A DNA stretch of 64,000 bases from Limnephilus marmoratus (GCA_917880885.1 OU862910.1:55047285-55111284); one strand, 5' to 3'. Shown: positions 12,345 to 24,189, counted from the stretch's first letter. A program made the numbers and translations. The notes: generated by a model not told the origin, from the sequence alone.

Positions 12345-12700
12345 TTAAAAACATCCCCTATTGGAGTAGTGAAGCTGCAGCGAGTGAGGAGGGAAATAGA
12401 TGAGAGTTTGTAAGGGTTCCGAACAATGTGGCATTTAAACAACATTTTGAAAAGTCATTAAAAGTGATGAAAACAAACAAAAAATCATACATAACCTAAC
12501 CTGACGTAACCTATTGAACTTATTTTTTTAATCATTTTAGTGACTTTTAAAATGAGTGGTTTCAAGTGAGTGCCACTTTGTTAAGATATCCAGTAAGTAG
12601 GTACGGCTCCTGATAACTGATCACCAAACACAGCTAAAGTCATTAAAAAAAATCCTTCGATATTGATTAGTGGTCTTTCACCAGGGCGACACTGAGGGTT
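12345..12700 (-). repeat. SineA copy split by FoldE
   Basis: The left part (CATCCCCTATTGGAG, about 12350) and right part (GATCACCAAACACAGCTAAAG, then TTCACCAGGGCGACACTGAG ending near 12697) are both antisense SineA. They are separated by a FoldE foldback at 12440-12578, so FoldE inserted after SineA. The copy is strongly diverged. Confidence 0.6.
12440..12578. mobile_element. FoldE foldback MITE, nested in SineA
   Basis: The arms read TTTGAAAAGTCATTAAAAGT and, inverted, TTTTAGTGACTTTTAAAA. The centre holds AACCTAACCTGACGTAACC. It matches the copies at 16484-16669 and 20893-21068 in arms and centre. Confidence 0.65.
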
Positions 12701-15095
12701 ATTTAACACACAATGAAAAAAATTAGACGAGGGATGTGATTTAAGCAGAGGTTTATATCTTTGTAAAAGCAGAAGTCAAAGCCATAATTTTAATTACTAC
12801 TGACTCTAATATATCTATTCGGAATGCCTAAAATCGTGGCTTATATCAGTGATGGTCGTGCAAAGTTTTACAAGCAAACCCTGTTTTATAAGTAGTTAAA
12901 AACATTTTTACAATCAAATTACAAATAATTTTGTTTAAAACGTGAATATGCAATGATTTCCGTATCTTTTCTGATAATGTTATGAAAAACCGGTTTTACG
13001 TGTCTCCTGAAACTTGGCTAAAATTTGAACTAACACGGAAATAGATTTGCATCGACGAAATAAACTGCGAGTATAAATTGCTTATAAAACTGACACCAAT
13101 TCAAGACACTTTATTCCCATATGTATTCAAAGAGCATAAATATATAAATACCTACTCGTACACCAAAACAAAATGCAATAATAATTTCAAACCTAATTTA
13201 AGATACTTTCTACTGGAGGGTTTATATCATTTATTATATAAACTCTTACGTATTTTAGATTTTTTTTTATTCAAACGAAAAACTCTCCTAAAAGCGACAA
13301 TGACTTTCAACTTTTTCAAATTCCGACGGCCATTGTGTTGTGGTGAAAAATGGAGACCTTGAAACTAAAAACGAATATATTCTACAGAATTATTAATTGA
13401 GTAACGCAGTCAGTTTATTTGATTCTAAATGATTGGATTACGCGAAAAGTCACAGATTTATGGTAATTCGTTATGCAAATACCAAAAATCCACCAATTTC
13501 AGGTTTCGAGGAATTCACTTGATATTGTGCGTACGAAATTGAAAGTTCTTTATCTGTCTATACTTAACTTCGTTGGTCAGTTTTATTGTTTATTCTAACG
13601 ACTCTACTTACATAATGACTGACTTTAAATATCAAATTCCTGTTTAGCGATAAAGATCACCCATCGATAAATTCAACTAACAGACTATTTCACGAGTAAT
13701 CAAATTACCCCCATAGATTATTAAAGGTAATAAATCGCTGTAAGGAAGTTTGTATTTTCCCCAATGAAGAAAGGCCTATTCAAATGGGCGCAGAACTCTT
13801 ATAACTGTGCAACTAGTTGCCTGCATAATACCCAATTTAAACCTACATATATGTACAATAATAATTCGTAAAGGTATAAATCTTTGCAATCGTAAATTCT
13901 CATAATGATTAGCTGTGTAAGTTTTCTTATGTAACTCTCCTTTGCAACTTGCCTAAAACACGGCGTTCTACAAACTAGTGGGCATGTCGGAATGCCGGTC
14001 TGATTCGAGTATTAAAAAAATTACAAATGTGGTAGATATTTTTAACACTTCAAGGTGTCTGACTATGAATTGTATTATTTTATACCGATAGACCGTATTA
14101 GGACAAACGTAGGTACCCATAATCGTGTGTACGAGTAAGACTGAGCTGAACAATAAATGTTGTCCATAATACACGTTTTTTCCAACTTGTAAGAATAAGA
14201 TTGATAGAAAATAAAATGAAAGGTTTTGTAAGAAGATGATTTTGGTCGAACTCCTTGACAGAGTAGTAAGAGCTTTGACTCCGAACCCAGAGCCTGCGGG
14301 TTGAAAACCGTCAGACGATAAAATAGTTTGTACACCTGTCTTTAAATTCCAGAGAGAATGACCCTATAAAACCGTTTTCGAAAAGGTGTTCGAATGTACG
14401 AGATTTTGCTCTTCAAAGCAAATGTTTTAATGCACTTGATACATTTATTAAGCCTCTACAAATAATTCAAAAACACATAATTAAAGTCATATATAACAAA
14501 AATAAAACATTCTCGACCAACTTATTATACAAAGTACCTAACTAAAATATTTAATATACGTAAATTAATAATTATTTATATTACAAACTTTGAAATATGT
14601 TTTTAAAAACAAAAATAATTTCGAAATAAATGAAAACAGAATGAGAAAACAATAAATAATATATTTTACACCCCACAAACCAATACTAAATTATTGCAGA
14701 CACACAGCAGTTTCATTGGTCCTCGTTCATTTAACCTTCTACCACTACAAACTCAAATGATAAATAAAATGATAAAATATGTAAAAGAGGTAAAATTATG
14801 GTTGAATAATATAGATTTTGAAATGCTATTTCTATAAATTTATCCTTCCTTCTACAACTCACTTTTTGTAACTTTCTAAACTGTAGTATAATATTTTTTC
14901 TGTTTATTTTTTGATAATAACTAAAAAAAAAAAAAAAAAATAAATAAAAATCAGTATGTTTTTTCCATATTTTTATTTTTATTTTATAATAGCTGAAAAA
15001 AAATCTTTTTCACTTATTCTAACTATGAAATACTAAATTTTTATACTAACTTTATATTTTATATGTTTTTTAAGTCTGTTTTATACTTTGGGTAC
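12701..15095. other. AT-rich stretch without recognised features
   Basis: Low-complexity A/T blocks dominate 14450-15000, including an uninterrupted A-run at about 14922-14940. No supported gene. Confidence 0.45.
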
Positions 15096-15099
15096 TTGG

Positions 15100-15290
15100 A
15101 AATATAGTATTTTGTTTTAATATTACCCACACTCAGGCAGTGCCTTAGTGGGTTTTCATTTCTTGTTCATACTATTTGTTATTATATATTATGTTATTAT
15201 ATCTATACTATTTGCTATTATTCATTATACGTACAAAGAAATGAGAATAAAAAAAGTAAAAAAAAAAAATAAAAATGCCTGAATATTTTA
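15100..15290 (+). repeat. Possible retroposon 3' tail
   Basis: An imperfect hairpin (CCCACACTCAGGCA against TGCCTTAGTGGG, 15127-15153) is followed by AT-rich sequence and an A-run near 15260. Hairpin-plus-A-run ends are common in LINE 3' regions, but no coding part is visible. Tentative. Confidence 0.25.
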
Positions 15291-15509
15291 TTTTTAATAC
15301 TTTTTAAAATACTTCGCATTGCATTGCTTAATTGTGTAATTATTGAAGTTAAATGGTACAGATTATCAACATTTAAAACAAATAGGTTGAGAGTTGCAAA
15401 TGCACCACTTTAGTCATTGCTTTAATTATAGGAAGCTTTCTAAATGGTTTGTTGTGAGGAATCGGTGTTAAAATGCATATTTCAGCCATGCGAAGAGTAA
15501 ATTATTGTA

Positions 15510-15926
15510 CAATTTGGGTGGCGGGTATGAGTACCGCCGCCGCCCCGGGAACCATTTATTGGATAACCAACACCCCTGTCATAGGTCACCCCAAGTGGTT
15601 CGCTACATTTCGTGATTTAGCACGGGTGCCCGGGTTCATGGGGTGAGGTTTGCCTAGGTCTTGGTGGCGAACGTATCATGAGAGACTGGTTGAGGGGGAC
15701 CTGACCTACACATCTTTAGCCGGTCTTTCTCGATCCATCACCTCGCACCGTAGTGAGAGGGATGGATTCATACATCCATTATCCCTGGATACACTGACCC
15801 TCAGATTCCTACCCACCCTTCACAACATATTTGCTCACAAATCTTCCTCTCCTTCATTTCCCTAAAAATACCATGTAAACAGCGTCCCCAAAGATATCAT
15901 GTGTGGAGCTATTCTAAAAAAACTTA
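15510..15926 (+). repeat. RepB copy, near full length
   Basis: It starts AATTTGGGTGGCGGGTATG and runs through GGGAACCATTTATTGGATAA and GGGTTCATGGGGTGAGGTTT. It ends GTGTGGAGCTATTCTAAAAA. It is one of the more complete copies and defines the 5' end of the family. Confidence 0.8.
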
Positions 15927-16161
15927 TTTAAATTTATTGTATTATTTATTTTGCAAAATTAAAATAAACACTATTTTTTTTCAACCAGTTTGTACGTGGT
16001 GAACACACGTATATGGCATTCATTCTTTGATTTATCTACCTGCCACATGTCTTTTTTTAAGGTTATTCCCATCAATGTAATATATCATCGAAGAAGAAGA
16101 TAACAATAATAATCTAAACGAAAATATGAAAGAGAACAAGGCACAGAAAAATATGTAGAAG

Positions 16162-16189
16162 GCGTCTCGGATATATTTATCCGAGACGC
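16162..16189. other. Perfect 11-bp hairpin
   Basis: GCGTCTCGGAT pairs fully with ATCCGAGACGC across a 6-nt loop. It lies just inside the left arm of the foldback element. Function unknown. Confidence 0.8.
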
Positions 16190-16328
16190 TATCTAGGTTA
16201 CAAACCAATTCTCAGAATGATTGTTTCCAATAAAAAGGGTAGTTGCCTATAATATGGAAAAAACAGTCGAAGGATAGTTTTCTAAAATTAGAAATATAAG
16301 ATTGTCAAATATGAAGGTTTGACAGAAG

Positions 16329-16404
16329 GTGGCAATGGCGGAATTGGTAAACTCGCACCTCCCGGTTAGACAAGAGGTTCTGGGTTCGAGTCTCAGTTGC
16401 GACC
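16329..16404 (+). pseudogene. Degenerate tRNA-like sequence
   Basis: The acceptor strands GTGGCAA and TTGCGAC pair at six of seven positions. The D stem GCGG/TCGC, the TGGCGGAATTGG A box, the T stem CTGGG/CTCAG and the TTCGAGT T loop are all present. The anticodon region fails: ACCTC/GAGGT can pair but leaves a 12-nt loop without a proper T33. It therefore looks like a tRNA-derived SINE or pseudogene, probably still with a readable Pol III promoter. TTTTT follows at 16411. Confidence 0.7.
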
Positions 16405-16483
16405 ATTATCTTTTTCTATTTTTCTGTGTCTTGTTCTATTTCATATTTTCGTTTAGATTATTATGAGATATATTTTTTATATT

Positions 16484-16669
16484 GGTGACCGGCCAACTCA
16501 GGATGAAACCATCTCAGAAAGGTCATTAAGAGTGATGATAAAAAAAGTATTTAAAAAATTGGTTAAATAGGTTAAGTTAGGTTAGGGTTACCGGCTTTTT
16601 AAAATATTTTTTTCATAGCTTTTAATGACCTTTCTGATGTGGTTCTGAGTTGGTTTCATTCTGAGTTGG
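16484..16669. mobile_element. FoldE foldback MITE
   Basis: It opens GGTGACCGGCCAACTCAG and closes CTGAGTTGG. Its long inverted arms carry CAGAAAGGTCATTAAGAGTG and AATGACCTTTCTG. The centre includes GGTTAAGTTAGGTTAGGG. It begins 20 bp after the tRNA-bearing foldback. Confidence 0.7.
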
Positions 16670-17429
16670 CATGGAACTATTTCTATTATAGGGGTGTAAA
16701 AGGTACTACATAAGTTTGTTTCTGATGGTATTAGCATCACAGCGAAGTTAGGATCATAACATGTGGTTTTTCATTACATAAAACCCAGCTTACATAAATC
16801 TCACCGATAAAACGTAATGTGTGTTGTTATTTTATTCTAATTCTTCAAGATTTATAAGTTTAAGTTGACATCTTCCTTTGTTCAATACGCTAAAGGTCTA
16901 ATAAAACCTATAATTTTATCTTACAGTGCTTATTAGCATAAAGGTATATTGACACAAAGCCAAATTAATAACTTTAAGTGCAATAGTAATTATATGTCGC
17001 ATATAGCCACGAGCAGGTACTTTGGCTGATAATGAAGTCGATCATATTCTGAAAGCGGCTATATAACAGATAACAGGTACAATAGTACTGTTATTACGAT
17101 GGACAGTGATATGCTATTCGACTCACGCACAAACGCACAGTAGATAATGCATCACGTATTAACACAGATCGATTTACGAGGGGAAATTTCTTTTAACTTC
17201 GGATATGCCGTCCCGACATCTCTCATTGTGCGTACCTCCGTAATGACGACCAACGAAAGCGATTTTTTAAAAAATCTATTGAGTATAAAGGAAATACAAA
17301 AGAAAATCAACATAAAGGGAATATTTTACAGAATTGTGTGGATTTTTAATGACTACCATTAATTACGGACTGTGATATGTATCAATATCCTTGCATGTTT
17401 TTGTAGATACCATACAAGATGTAAATTCC
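16670..17429. other. No feature seen
   Basis: No convincing coding frame and no repeat match recognised. Confidence 0.4.
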
Positions 17430-17907
17430 ATATTTCCGCTTTTCAAATAAAATCCTAATAAATGGAATATTTCTTAATATATCTGAAAACTAAAAACTGT
17501 TTTAGAAGGTGATAAAATTTCCTGTCAAATTTTATTAATCGAAATAAACATATATTTTTTTAAGCATAAAACTTTTGCATTAGTTTTTTCTAACTAAAGT
17601 TACGGACAACTTAAAAAATAAATTTATTAAACAAATGTTTTATAAACGTTATTGTCATCACACTTTTTTGTTGTTCCCTGTAAAAATAATTAATAAAATA
17701 TTCTCAAAATTTCATAAATATTTTGTGTATATTTTACTTCTTTTGTGGTTAACTTTTGATTTGAATATAAAGCGTGATGTTTTCTCTCTCTCTAACACCT
17801 TTTATATCATATTTCTCACTAAGATAGTAAGGGAGTAAGGGAGATACAACGATTTCTATGAGACCTATGTAAGTCGTTTCGAAAAGCGAACAAATTAGCC
17901 TGATGGG
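17430..17907 (-). mobile_element. MiteC copy, minus orientation
   Basis: It ends at TTAA (17908-17911) with the inverted end GCCTGATGGG. It aligns with the copies at 38.8 and 59.2 kb through AAAACTAAAAACTGTTTT and GATTTCTATGAGACCTATG. The other end is blurred. At about 17848 it shows the uninterrupted form of the site into which the 39.3-kb Helitron inserted. Confidence 0.7.
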
Positions 17908-17959
17908 TTAACAGAAATTTAGTGAGGTGCAAGTAAAATAGGATATGTGAAGAATAATT

Positions 17960-18255
17960 GACGACCTCCGTGGTCGAGAGGTACCTACGGCTCTCGACTA
18001 GTGATCCAGATGTCGCGGGTTCAAATCAAGGCGTGTGCAAGTAAACTTTTTTTTGTGTTATTACACAATTTTAGTGTTTAAAATAATGTGAGGTGTATTT
18101 TTGGCACTTTCAGAGAGAAAGATACTTTCAGTACTACCATTCAGCATTAAAACATTGCTTGATTTAGCTTTGACCATGTTCGGTGACCAGATCTGAATAG
18201 CCAGGTACTTCCCCACCCTACCCTTCCCCATCTTCTTCTCCGTGTCAGCTTTACA
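17960..18255 (+). repeat. SineA copy with tRNA-like head
   Basis: The head GACGACCTCCGTGGTCGAGA and a B-box-like GGGTTCAAATC are followed by the SineA body, including GGTGACCAGATCTGAATAGC. It stops near CCATCTTCTTCTCC without the usual 3' third. Confidence 0.8.
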
Positions 18256-18848
18256 TTTTAATAGAAAACTGAAACGCACGAAAAAAAAATGAAAACGGCG
18301 TTTAACGAAGATCTTTCAGAATATCAAAAAAAACTACATGTGCGCTGAATGGCCATTTGATCATTTTGTCACGCGTGAATTTCTGCTAGGCAATAATTTG
18401 GGCTATTATTAGTTATTGCACGGTGAAACTGGTATTTAAACAGTTTGATCCCTTTACAACCACGTTTAAACTCAAGAGATAGAATTAGTGTAAACAAACA
18501 GTCAAAATTTACACTCTATTTGGGTGCTATTAGCGAAGCCATTACTGTTGAAGTGTTTAGTGCCCACATGGATGGTTACGCAAAAGGCCGTTCGTTGGTA
18601 ATGAATAATCCGCCATTTCTGTAACGATGCGTGCCGTGTCTCAATTGATGTTACTGTTTATCCGCTTTCTCTGCACTGCACGACGGCTCGCGAATGTAAA
18701 TATAGATCGGTGAAGACCACTTTCCTTATACTTCCACTTCCACGGAACCGGGGGTCGATGAGGCAAGGCAGGTAGCATCGTTACTCGTCTACGTTAATGC
18801 GTTGGCGTAACAATCACCTGGGTAACTTGCATATTCATATCCGCACAT
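18256..18848. other. Unique-looking sequence, moderately GC
   Basis: 18540-18840 is less AT-rich than its surroundings and has no open frame. It could be regulatory, but nothing specific supports that. Confidence 0.35.
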
Positions 18849-19012
18849 TAGCACCCCTAACACGTACACTTCGGAGCGCGCCACTTCTGGCCGCCGCGCA
18901 GAAAAGTAAAGACCGAAAGTAAGTTAACGATTTACAGCGCAGTTCACTGTTAGACTTTTCTGCGCGGCGGCCTGACGAGGAGCGCTGCGAAGTGTACATG
19001 TGGGGGGTGCTA
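18849..19012. mobile_element. Foldback MITE, GC-rich arms
   Basis: The left arm (TAGCACCCC, then GTACACTTCG, then GGCCGCCGCGCAGAAAAGT) is mirrored by the right arm (ACTTTTCTGCGCGGCGGCC, CGAAGTGTAC, GGGGTGCTA). The arms are about 60 bp, with a few mismatches and a short loop. No other copy is seen in the window. Confidence 0.75.
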
Positions 19013-19187
19013 TTGGATCTGTGTTCGAGGGCATCAAAACAATCAAAATCAATAACATTTACGGTCCACTAAGAAATTATGAAACTTTCCATATTCTTTT
19101 TCAAAGAACCTACTTAATCTTATCTCAACCTCTTACTCATTTGTTGTGTGTATAAATACAATATTAGTATTGACTGTTTTACATGTA

Positions 19188-19533
19188 TACCGCACAAGAG
19201 TCCCAACTGCTCCCGTCTGGAGCCAGTGGGACTATGGCATCCCCAAATTGGGGCATGTTGTGAGGCTGAAGGTAATGGGGAAGGGAAGGAGATGGGGAAG
19301 AGGGAGGTGGGGAAGTACCTGGCTATTCAGATCTGGTCGCCAAACACGGCTAACCCATTTCAAGCAACGTTTCAATTTTGAATGGTGGTCTTACACCAGG
19401 GCGATACTGAGAGTATCTTCCACTCTGGAACGTGCCGCAAACATACTATATATTATTTTAAATGAATAAATTGTGAAATAAGACAAAGTAATCAAATAAA
19501 ATTTATTTGCCACGCCGGGATTCGATCCCTGTG
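19188..19533 (-). repeat. SineA copy, nearly complete
   Basis: Reading the minus strand: a partial head with GGATCGAATCCCGGCGTGGC, the linker, the body, and the 3' end at the plus-strand CGCACAAGAGTCCC. The head is lost upstream of the B box. Confidence 0.8.
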
Positions 19534-19734
19534 TAATTTATGCACGAAAGGGGACGAGTGCAAGCAAGACAGAATGCTTGCAGGATTCGTATAAAGGTAT
19601 GAATGCGTGATCTGTCCTCTCTTACTAATTAACACTTCCCAAATAAACACCCGTACCAGGATACCTACATGCTATTTATTTCATACTTTACATTGGCGCA
19701 GCCGGTACAATATTATAACATCCATTGTTCATTT

Positions 19735-20105
19735 ATTAGGCATTTTTTGGATATCCAACACCCCTGTCATATGACCCCCCATGTGATTCGTACGTTTATT
19801 GACTTAGCAGGGGTGCCCGGGTTCGTGGGGTGAGCTTTGTCTAGGTATTGGCGGCGAATACATTTGTCCACCTACTTTGTTGTGGGCTGGATCGGGAGAG
19901 ACTGGTTTAGGAAGGCATTTTGACCTCTCCAGCCGGACTTTATTGACCCATCACCTTACACCGCAGTTGGAGGAATGGAATCATACGTTGAGCACATTGA
20001 CCTCCAGATTCCTACACACGCCTTATTCCCCTTTCCTTCCCAGAACTTTCTCTCTTTTCTTTCCTTCAAAAGATTCTCTACACTGCATCCCCTACTTCAT
20101 ATCCG
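19735..20105 (+). repeat. RepB copy
   Basis: It carries TTGGATATCCAACACCCCTG, GGGTTCGTGGGGTGAG, GCTGGATCGGGAGAGACTGG and CTCCAGATTCCTAC. It lacks both extreme ends. Confidence 0.75.
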
Positions 20106-20734
20106 CCTCGGAACAGACTTAGTCTAGTGAGGCGGGCTACTAACTTGTGTGTTTATGATTATTATTACAATAAACGACCGGGTTGCCGGCATTAAAAAGA
20201 AAAAAAAAATATCGACATACACATTTGCTATCCACAACTTCAAATCTCCTAGCCTTTCCAAATTTCCACGACACCATAGCAAAAGATGTGACTAGTGACA
20301 TTTATGTCATGAACAATGTCGCGCTTCTTTTTGATTTCTTACATCATAAGCCTATGTTTATGAACAGAGAAACGTCAGCCGAACAACGCCTCCTGAATGT
20401 ACGAATCATCATCCTGCGTGATGGGAGAAATCATCAATAATTATCTATTTACATTAACAGTCATCGGTAGACCCATTATGTATCCACACGGATCTAGTAA
20501 TTGCTTCACATTCTCGTGACGCGTGGTGTGACGTGACGAGTAATTGAATCATTTTGTTTACAGTTAAACATCTGAATAAAAGTCTACTTATGATCTCAAT
20601 GAAGTGCTTTTTAAAAACTACACTATGATTTATTTTATCGATGAATGAAGACTAAACTAACTAAATAAGTAATTAGAAAGAATCAGGCAGAGATAACCTA
20701 CTGCAAAATAAGTATGTCTGGGTACAAGAAATAG
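20106..20734. other. No gene; possibly conserved patch
   Basis: A moderately GC stretch at 20260-20420 has no supported frame or repeat match. Confidence 0.3.
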
Positions 20735-20890
20735 AATTCCCTCAGAGCCTATGTCATCTTTGGAGATGCTCTGTGGATGGTATTTTTAGGGAAAAGACGC
20801 AGAGGAAGTTCTGGAAAGCTAAAATATATGAGGGGTGGATTGGAATCTGGGGGCAATGTTCCAGGAGTGACTAACGTATGAATCGGTTCA
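20735..20890 (-). repeat. RepB 3' fragment
   Basis: The minus strand carries the RepB 3' part. On the plus strand it reads ATGTCATCTTTGGAGATGCT, GGAAGTTCTGGAAAG and GGAGTGACTAACGTATGAAT. It stops where FoldE begins at 20893. Confidence 0.7.
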
Positions 20891-20892
20891 AT

Positions 20893-21068
20893 TCCAACTC
20901 AGAATCAAGTCAGAAACTTAAAACCTCTTTGAAAAGTCATTTAAAGCTACGATTTTTTTTTTAAAAAGCCCTTAACACTAACCTAACGTAACCAATTTAA
21001 CCAATTATTTATATTTTTTTATCATCACTTTAATGACTTCTGAAGAGGTTCTGAGTTGTCCGGTCACC
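20893..21068. mobile_element. FoldE foldback MITE
   Basis: It opens CCAACTCAGAATC and closes TTCTGAGTTGTCCGGTCACC, which is the inverted form of the opening of the 16484 copy. The centre has ACACTAACCTAACGTAACC. It abuts a truncated RepB. Confidence 0.7.
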
Positions 21069-22451
21069 GCGATTGATCGAGGGGGTCCGGCAAAACCCAC
21101 CCTTGTTCTGAAATGGAAAGTATAATATGTTAAACTAAAACACTTTACACAAGATTTAACCTTAAAATCAGAAAATGTTGAATAGATTATGAGAAATCGC
21201 CTTTGCAAACTTTGAAATCTCACATCTCAGAACATGGTATAGTATAGTCAAATTAGAATCCTGTTCGACCAAAGTGATGTACTGTTGGGTGATTTAACTG
21301 CCTATACCAATAAGTTTGGTAAAACATAAAACAAAGTGTTAGCATTTCTCAAATCGTCCTCATTAATAATTCCCAATGTCGCCAGCACTCTAATATTGAT
21401 GACTTTAAATTCGAAACCAAATCAAACTGACCTTGGAATTTAATTATGCCAGATGAATAGTGGAAAACAGGTTTATTCTTGGAAACTGGGTAATAGGCAC
21501 TTTTGACCCCTAGTTCTATAGAAGAACGCAGGTTGTGTAGATTGTACGCGCAAAAGTTCAAAGAAGGTGAAGTTTAGATGAATAAAATTACAATAGAATT
21601 ATTTTATTAGTGTAGTTTTATGTTTTTGAGGTTACTCTTGAAATATAAAGCACGCTTATGACAAATTTCGTGTTTACATTTTTGAAATGTCTTTGCCTTT
21701 TGCACAAAAAAGGTTTTACAGTACCGTGATATTGATAAGCCGGAATAATAGTCAAGAGGTGTAATTGCAAATCCAAACTGCTCGAGATACTAGAACCAAA
21801 GGGCATAATCTCTTACTTATCCTCTTTGCTAAAATAACTTTTGGCCAATGAAATTTTAGATAGGTACTTTGCAACAAAACTAGAATGCACTTCCACTGAC
21901 CATTAGACAAAACACAATGTATCTTAAATATAATTCTAACACCAAGTCCTGGATTACCAGCCAAAACAGATCAAACATCAAAGATATTATAAAAACCCAC
22001 CTATGGTATGATATGTATTATCTTGGATGACAGGTGATAATGAAGAGAGAAGAGGCGATAAAAAAAGAGAAAAAAGTCGTCTTTCAAGCCATCTCTCTCA
22101 TACAAGACTTCATGGCACGTTCAATACAATATAATACCAATATTGCTACCCGGCTTCGTCCCTGGCGTTTTCAACATTTTCCTTATTGAATTGAAATCAT
22201 CGAAAATTGTCTAAAAAGATTCTACCATGATAATTCCTACTAACAAGCCGCATTATGCAACTTCTACGAAAGGTAAAAAAAGTGATTTAAATCTCAAACT
22301 CGTCATGACTCGAGACGCCAAGATGTTCGGACGATGAACACATGAAAATATTTTTTCATCCAAAGAGAAATTGATTAATATTGAATACACACTAACTTCC
22401 TTCATGTTTTATTTTTGTTTGAAACTGATTTCTCCCTCATTTATTTATAAA
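21069..22451. other. No feature seen
   Basis: AT-rich; short open frames on the minus strand lack recognisable motifs. Confidence 0.4.
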
Positions 22452-23140
22452 CTAGCGAGTACCCGGCAGCGTATTTACAATCCCTACCGCGTTTCAGTCG
22501 CTTTCAATTTTCAATATCAAAAATTAAATATTTAGAAATAAAATTATTAATTTCTAATATACACATTGGAAAGATTATTTTATCTTGATTTTAGAACAAT
22601 TTTTGTTTTTGCAAAGTGATAAAAAAGTATCAATATAGAGGTATATTTAAAATGTAAATTGTCGTTGCCGCGACTGAATCGGTATAGGTTTTGTAAATAC
22701 GCTACCCGGCAAGCGTTGCAATGCCACTCAAAGAAAGAAAGTGCTTGTGTTTTAATTCTGTTTATTGAAATGTTTTTGGTAGCTGTCCGTGTGAGATGCA
22801 TGGATTGTCCAAATTTAACCCCTGCTATCCCCTACTGATACTAAGTCTCCTTTGCAATTCGTCCCCGTGTCCCTCCCTCGTCCCCAATCCATCTCCTGCG
22901 TGCCCATTCCATCTTCCCCACCTTTCCCCCTCTCCACTCCCGGATTCCCCTCCCCCTTCCGCCTCTAAACTATATGAAGTACACACATTTTTCGAACATT
23001 TCGCGCGCCACCTGTTGTAAATTTTTATCCAAATTTCATAACGCCAGAGCTCACTTTTATACATAGAAGCATTCAACATACGGATGAACGGTTTAGGAGC
23101 GCATAAGGAACAAACAAAAAAACATTCATTTTTATATATT
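22452..23140 (-). mobile_element. Helitron-like element, minus strand
   Basis: On the minus strand it ends GCCGGGTACTCGCTAG followed by T, the CTRR-type end of Helitrons that insert between A and T. Its last roughly 270 bp align with the end of the Helitron at 39307-39908, sharing AATGTGTATATTAGA and GATATTGAAAAT. The 5' part carries a purine-rich stretch (22840-22970, C-rich on plus) also present in the neighbouring element at 23148. The 5' border is not clear. Confidence 0.65.
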
Positions 23141-23147
23141 ACAATAA

Positions 23148-23602
23148 TCTTCTAAATGAAATGAATCGCCGAAATGTATGTACGCGCATAACTTCTGAAC
23201 GACTGCACCAAATTGGATAATTCTTTTTTTGTTGTGTTCGTTATTGTCAGGACAAGGTTCGTATAAAACTACAGGTGAGTTCTGGCATTATGAAATTTGT
23301 ATAAAAAAAATTGCAGTAGGTTTGAAAACTGAATGTACCGGGAATGAATGTATGGAATGTGAGAGGGGGGAGGGGAACTCTGGTAGGGAGTCGCGGGATG
23401 GGGGGGAACCTGGGAGGGGGAAGGGGAGTTCGTGGGACAGGGGAAGGGGGGAGTGGAGTGGTGAGAGGAAAGGCGAGAGGGGAAGGGGACGCGGGGGAGG
23501 AAGGGGAACGGGACTAATGGGAATGGACACGCAGGGAGAAGCAATTTATTTATTAAATGCTTCGACCAAATGGCATAGCAACGCGTACCGGGTACCAGCT
23601 AG
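23148..23602 (+). mobile_element. Helitron-like element, plus strand
   Basis: It starts TCTTCTAAATGAAATGAATC after an A and ends ACCGGGTACCAGCTAG before a T, fitting the TC...CTRR rule. It shares the stretch GAGTTCTGGCATTATGAAAT and a G-rich tract (about 23350-23520) with its head-to-head neighbour. The G-rich tract has many GGGG runs. The open frames across it come only from skewed base composition. Confidence 0.65.
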
Positions 23603-24185
23603 TATTCAATAAACGGATGATTACAGGTATGATCCAGTTCATTCAGGAGTTATTCTCACGTCAGATTCATATTTATTACATTCGGTCATAGATTTTGCAA
23701 ACGCGTGTAAGTGTAAAATCGTAATTGAATGGAGAAGATTACGCAATGAAATTATTACATAAATTGAACAGAGACGCGCCATTTCTATATTTCCCACGAA
23801 AACAAAACACCATTTTGGAAGTTTTAAGCATTTCGAGACGCAAAATTGGGACATCTCTTTACGCCGCTTCTATAATGGTTGATATGTAGGCTGTATAAAA
23901 TTAGCATAGAGGCCTTAACGACATTGTTTGACACACTTGTTCTATGGGTCCATTGCTGTGGACATTCAAAGTGACTCATGTTATAAGAAACAGATTACAT
24001 TTAGCCATTCAAATACGGCTAATGTTACCTCAAAACTGTATTAACATTATTTGTGTTAGAGATTATTCAACAAATATTGACTCATCATAATACATTTTAC
24101 AACAAAAAAGTTTACTCCGATTCTTATGTTTTTTAGAATTCCATGATAGTTGATTTCCAAACAGTTGGCCCCCCGCCTTTTTTTT
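23603..24185. other. No feature seen
   Basis: Nothing recognised. Confidence 0.4.
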
Positions 24186-24189
24186 AAAT

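Larger units (their letters stand above)
16106..16464 (+). mobile_element. Foldback element with an internal tRNA-like module
   Basis: Two 48-bp arms, 16106-16153 and 16417-16464, are inverted copies with only two mismatches by eye. They contain ATCTAAACGAAAATATGAAA on the left. Between them lie a perfect 11-bp hairpin (16162-16189) and a 76-nt tRNA-like sequence (16329-16404). A T-run at 16411-16415, of the kind that ends Pol III transcripts, comes directly before the right arm. A similar layout recurs in the unrelated foldback at 50009-50355. Confidence 0.75.

Noticed and set aside
16329..16404. Functional tRNA gene
   Set aside because: The anticodon arm has a 12-nt loop without T33, so it cannot act as a tRNA despite good T and D arms.
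23229..23612. 127-codon Gly/Arg/Glu-rich frame and Pro-rich frames opposite
   Set aside because: The frames stay open only because of the purine-rich tract inside a Helitron-like element.
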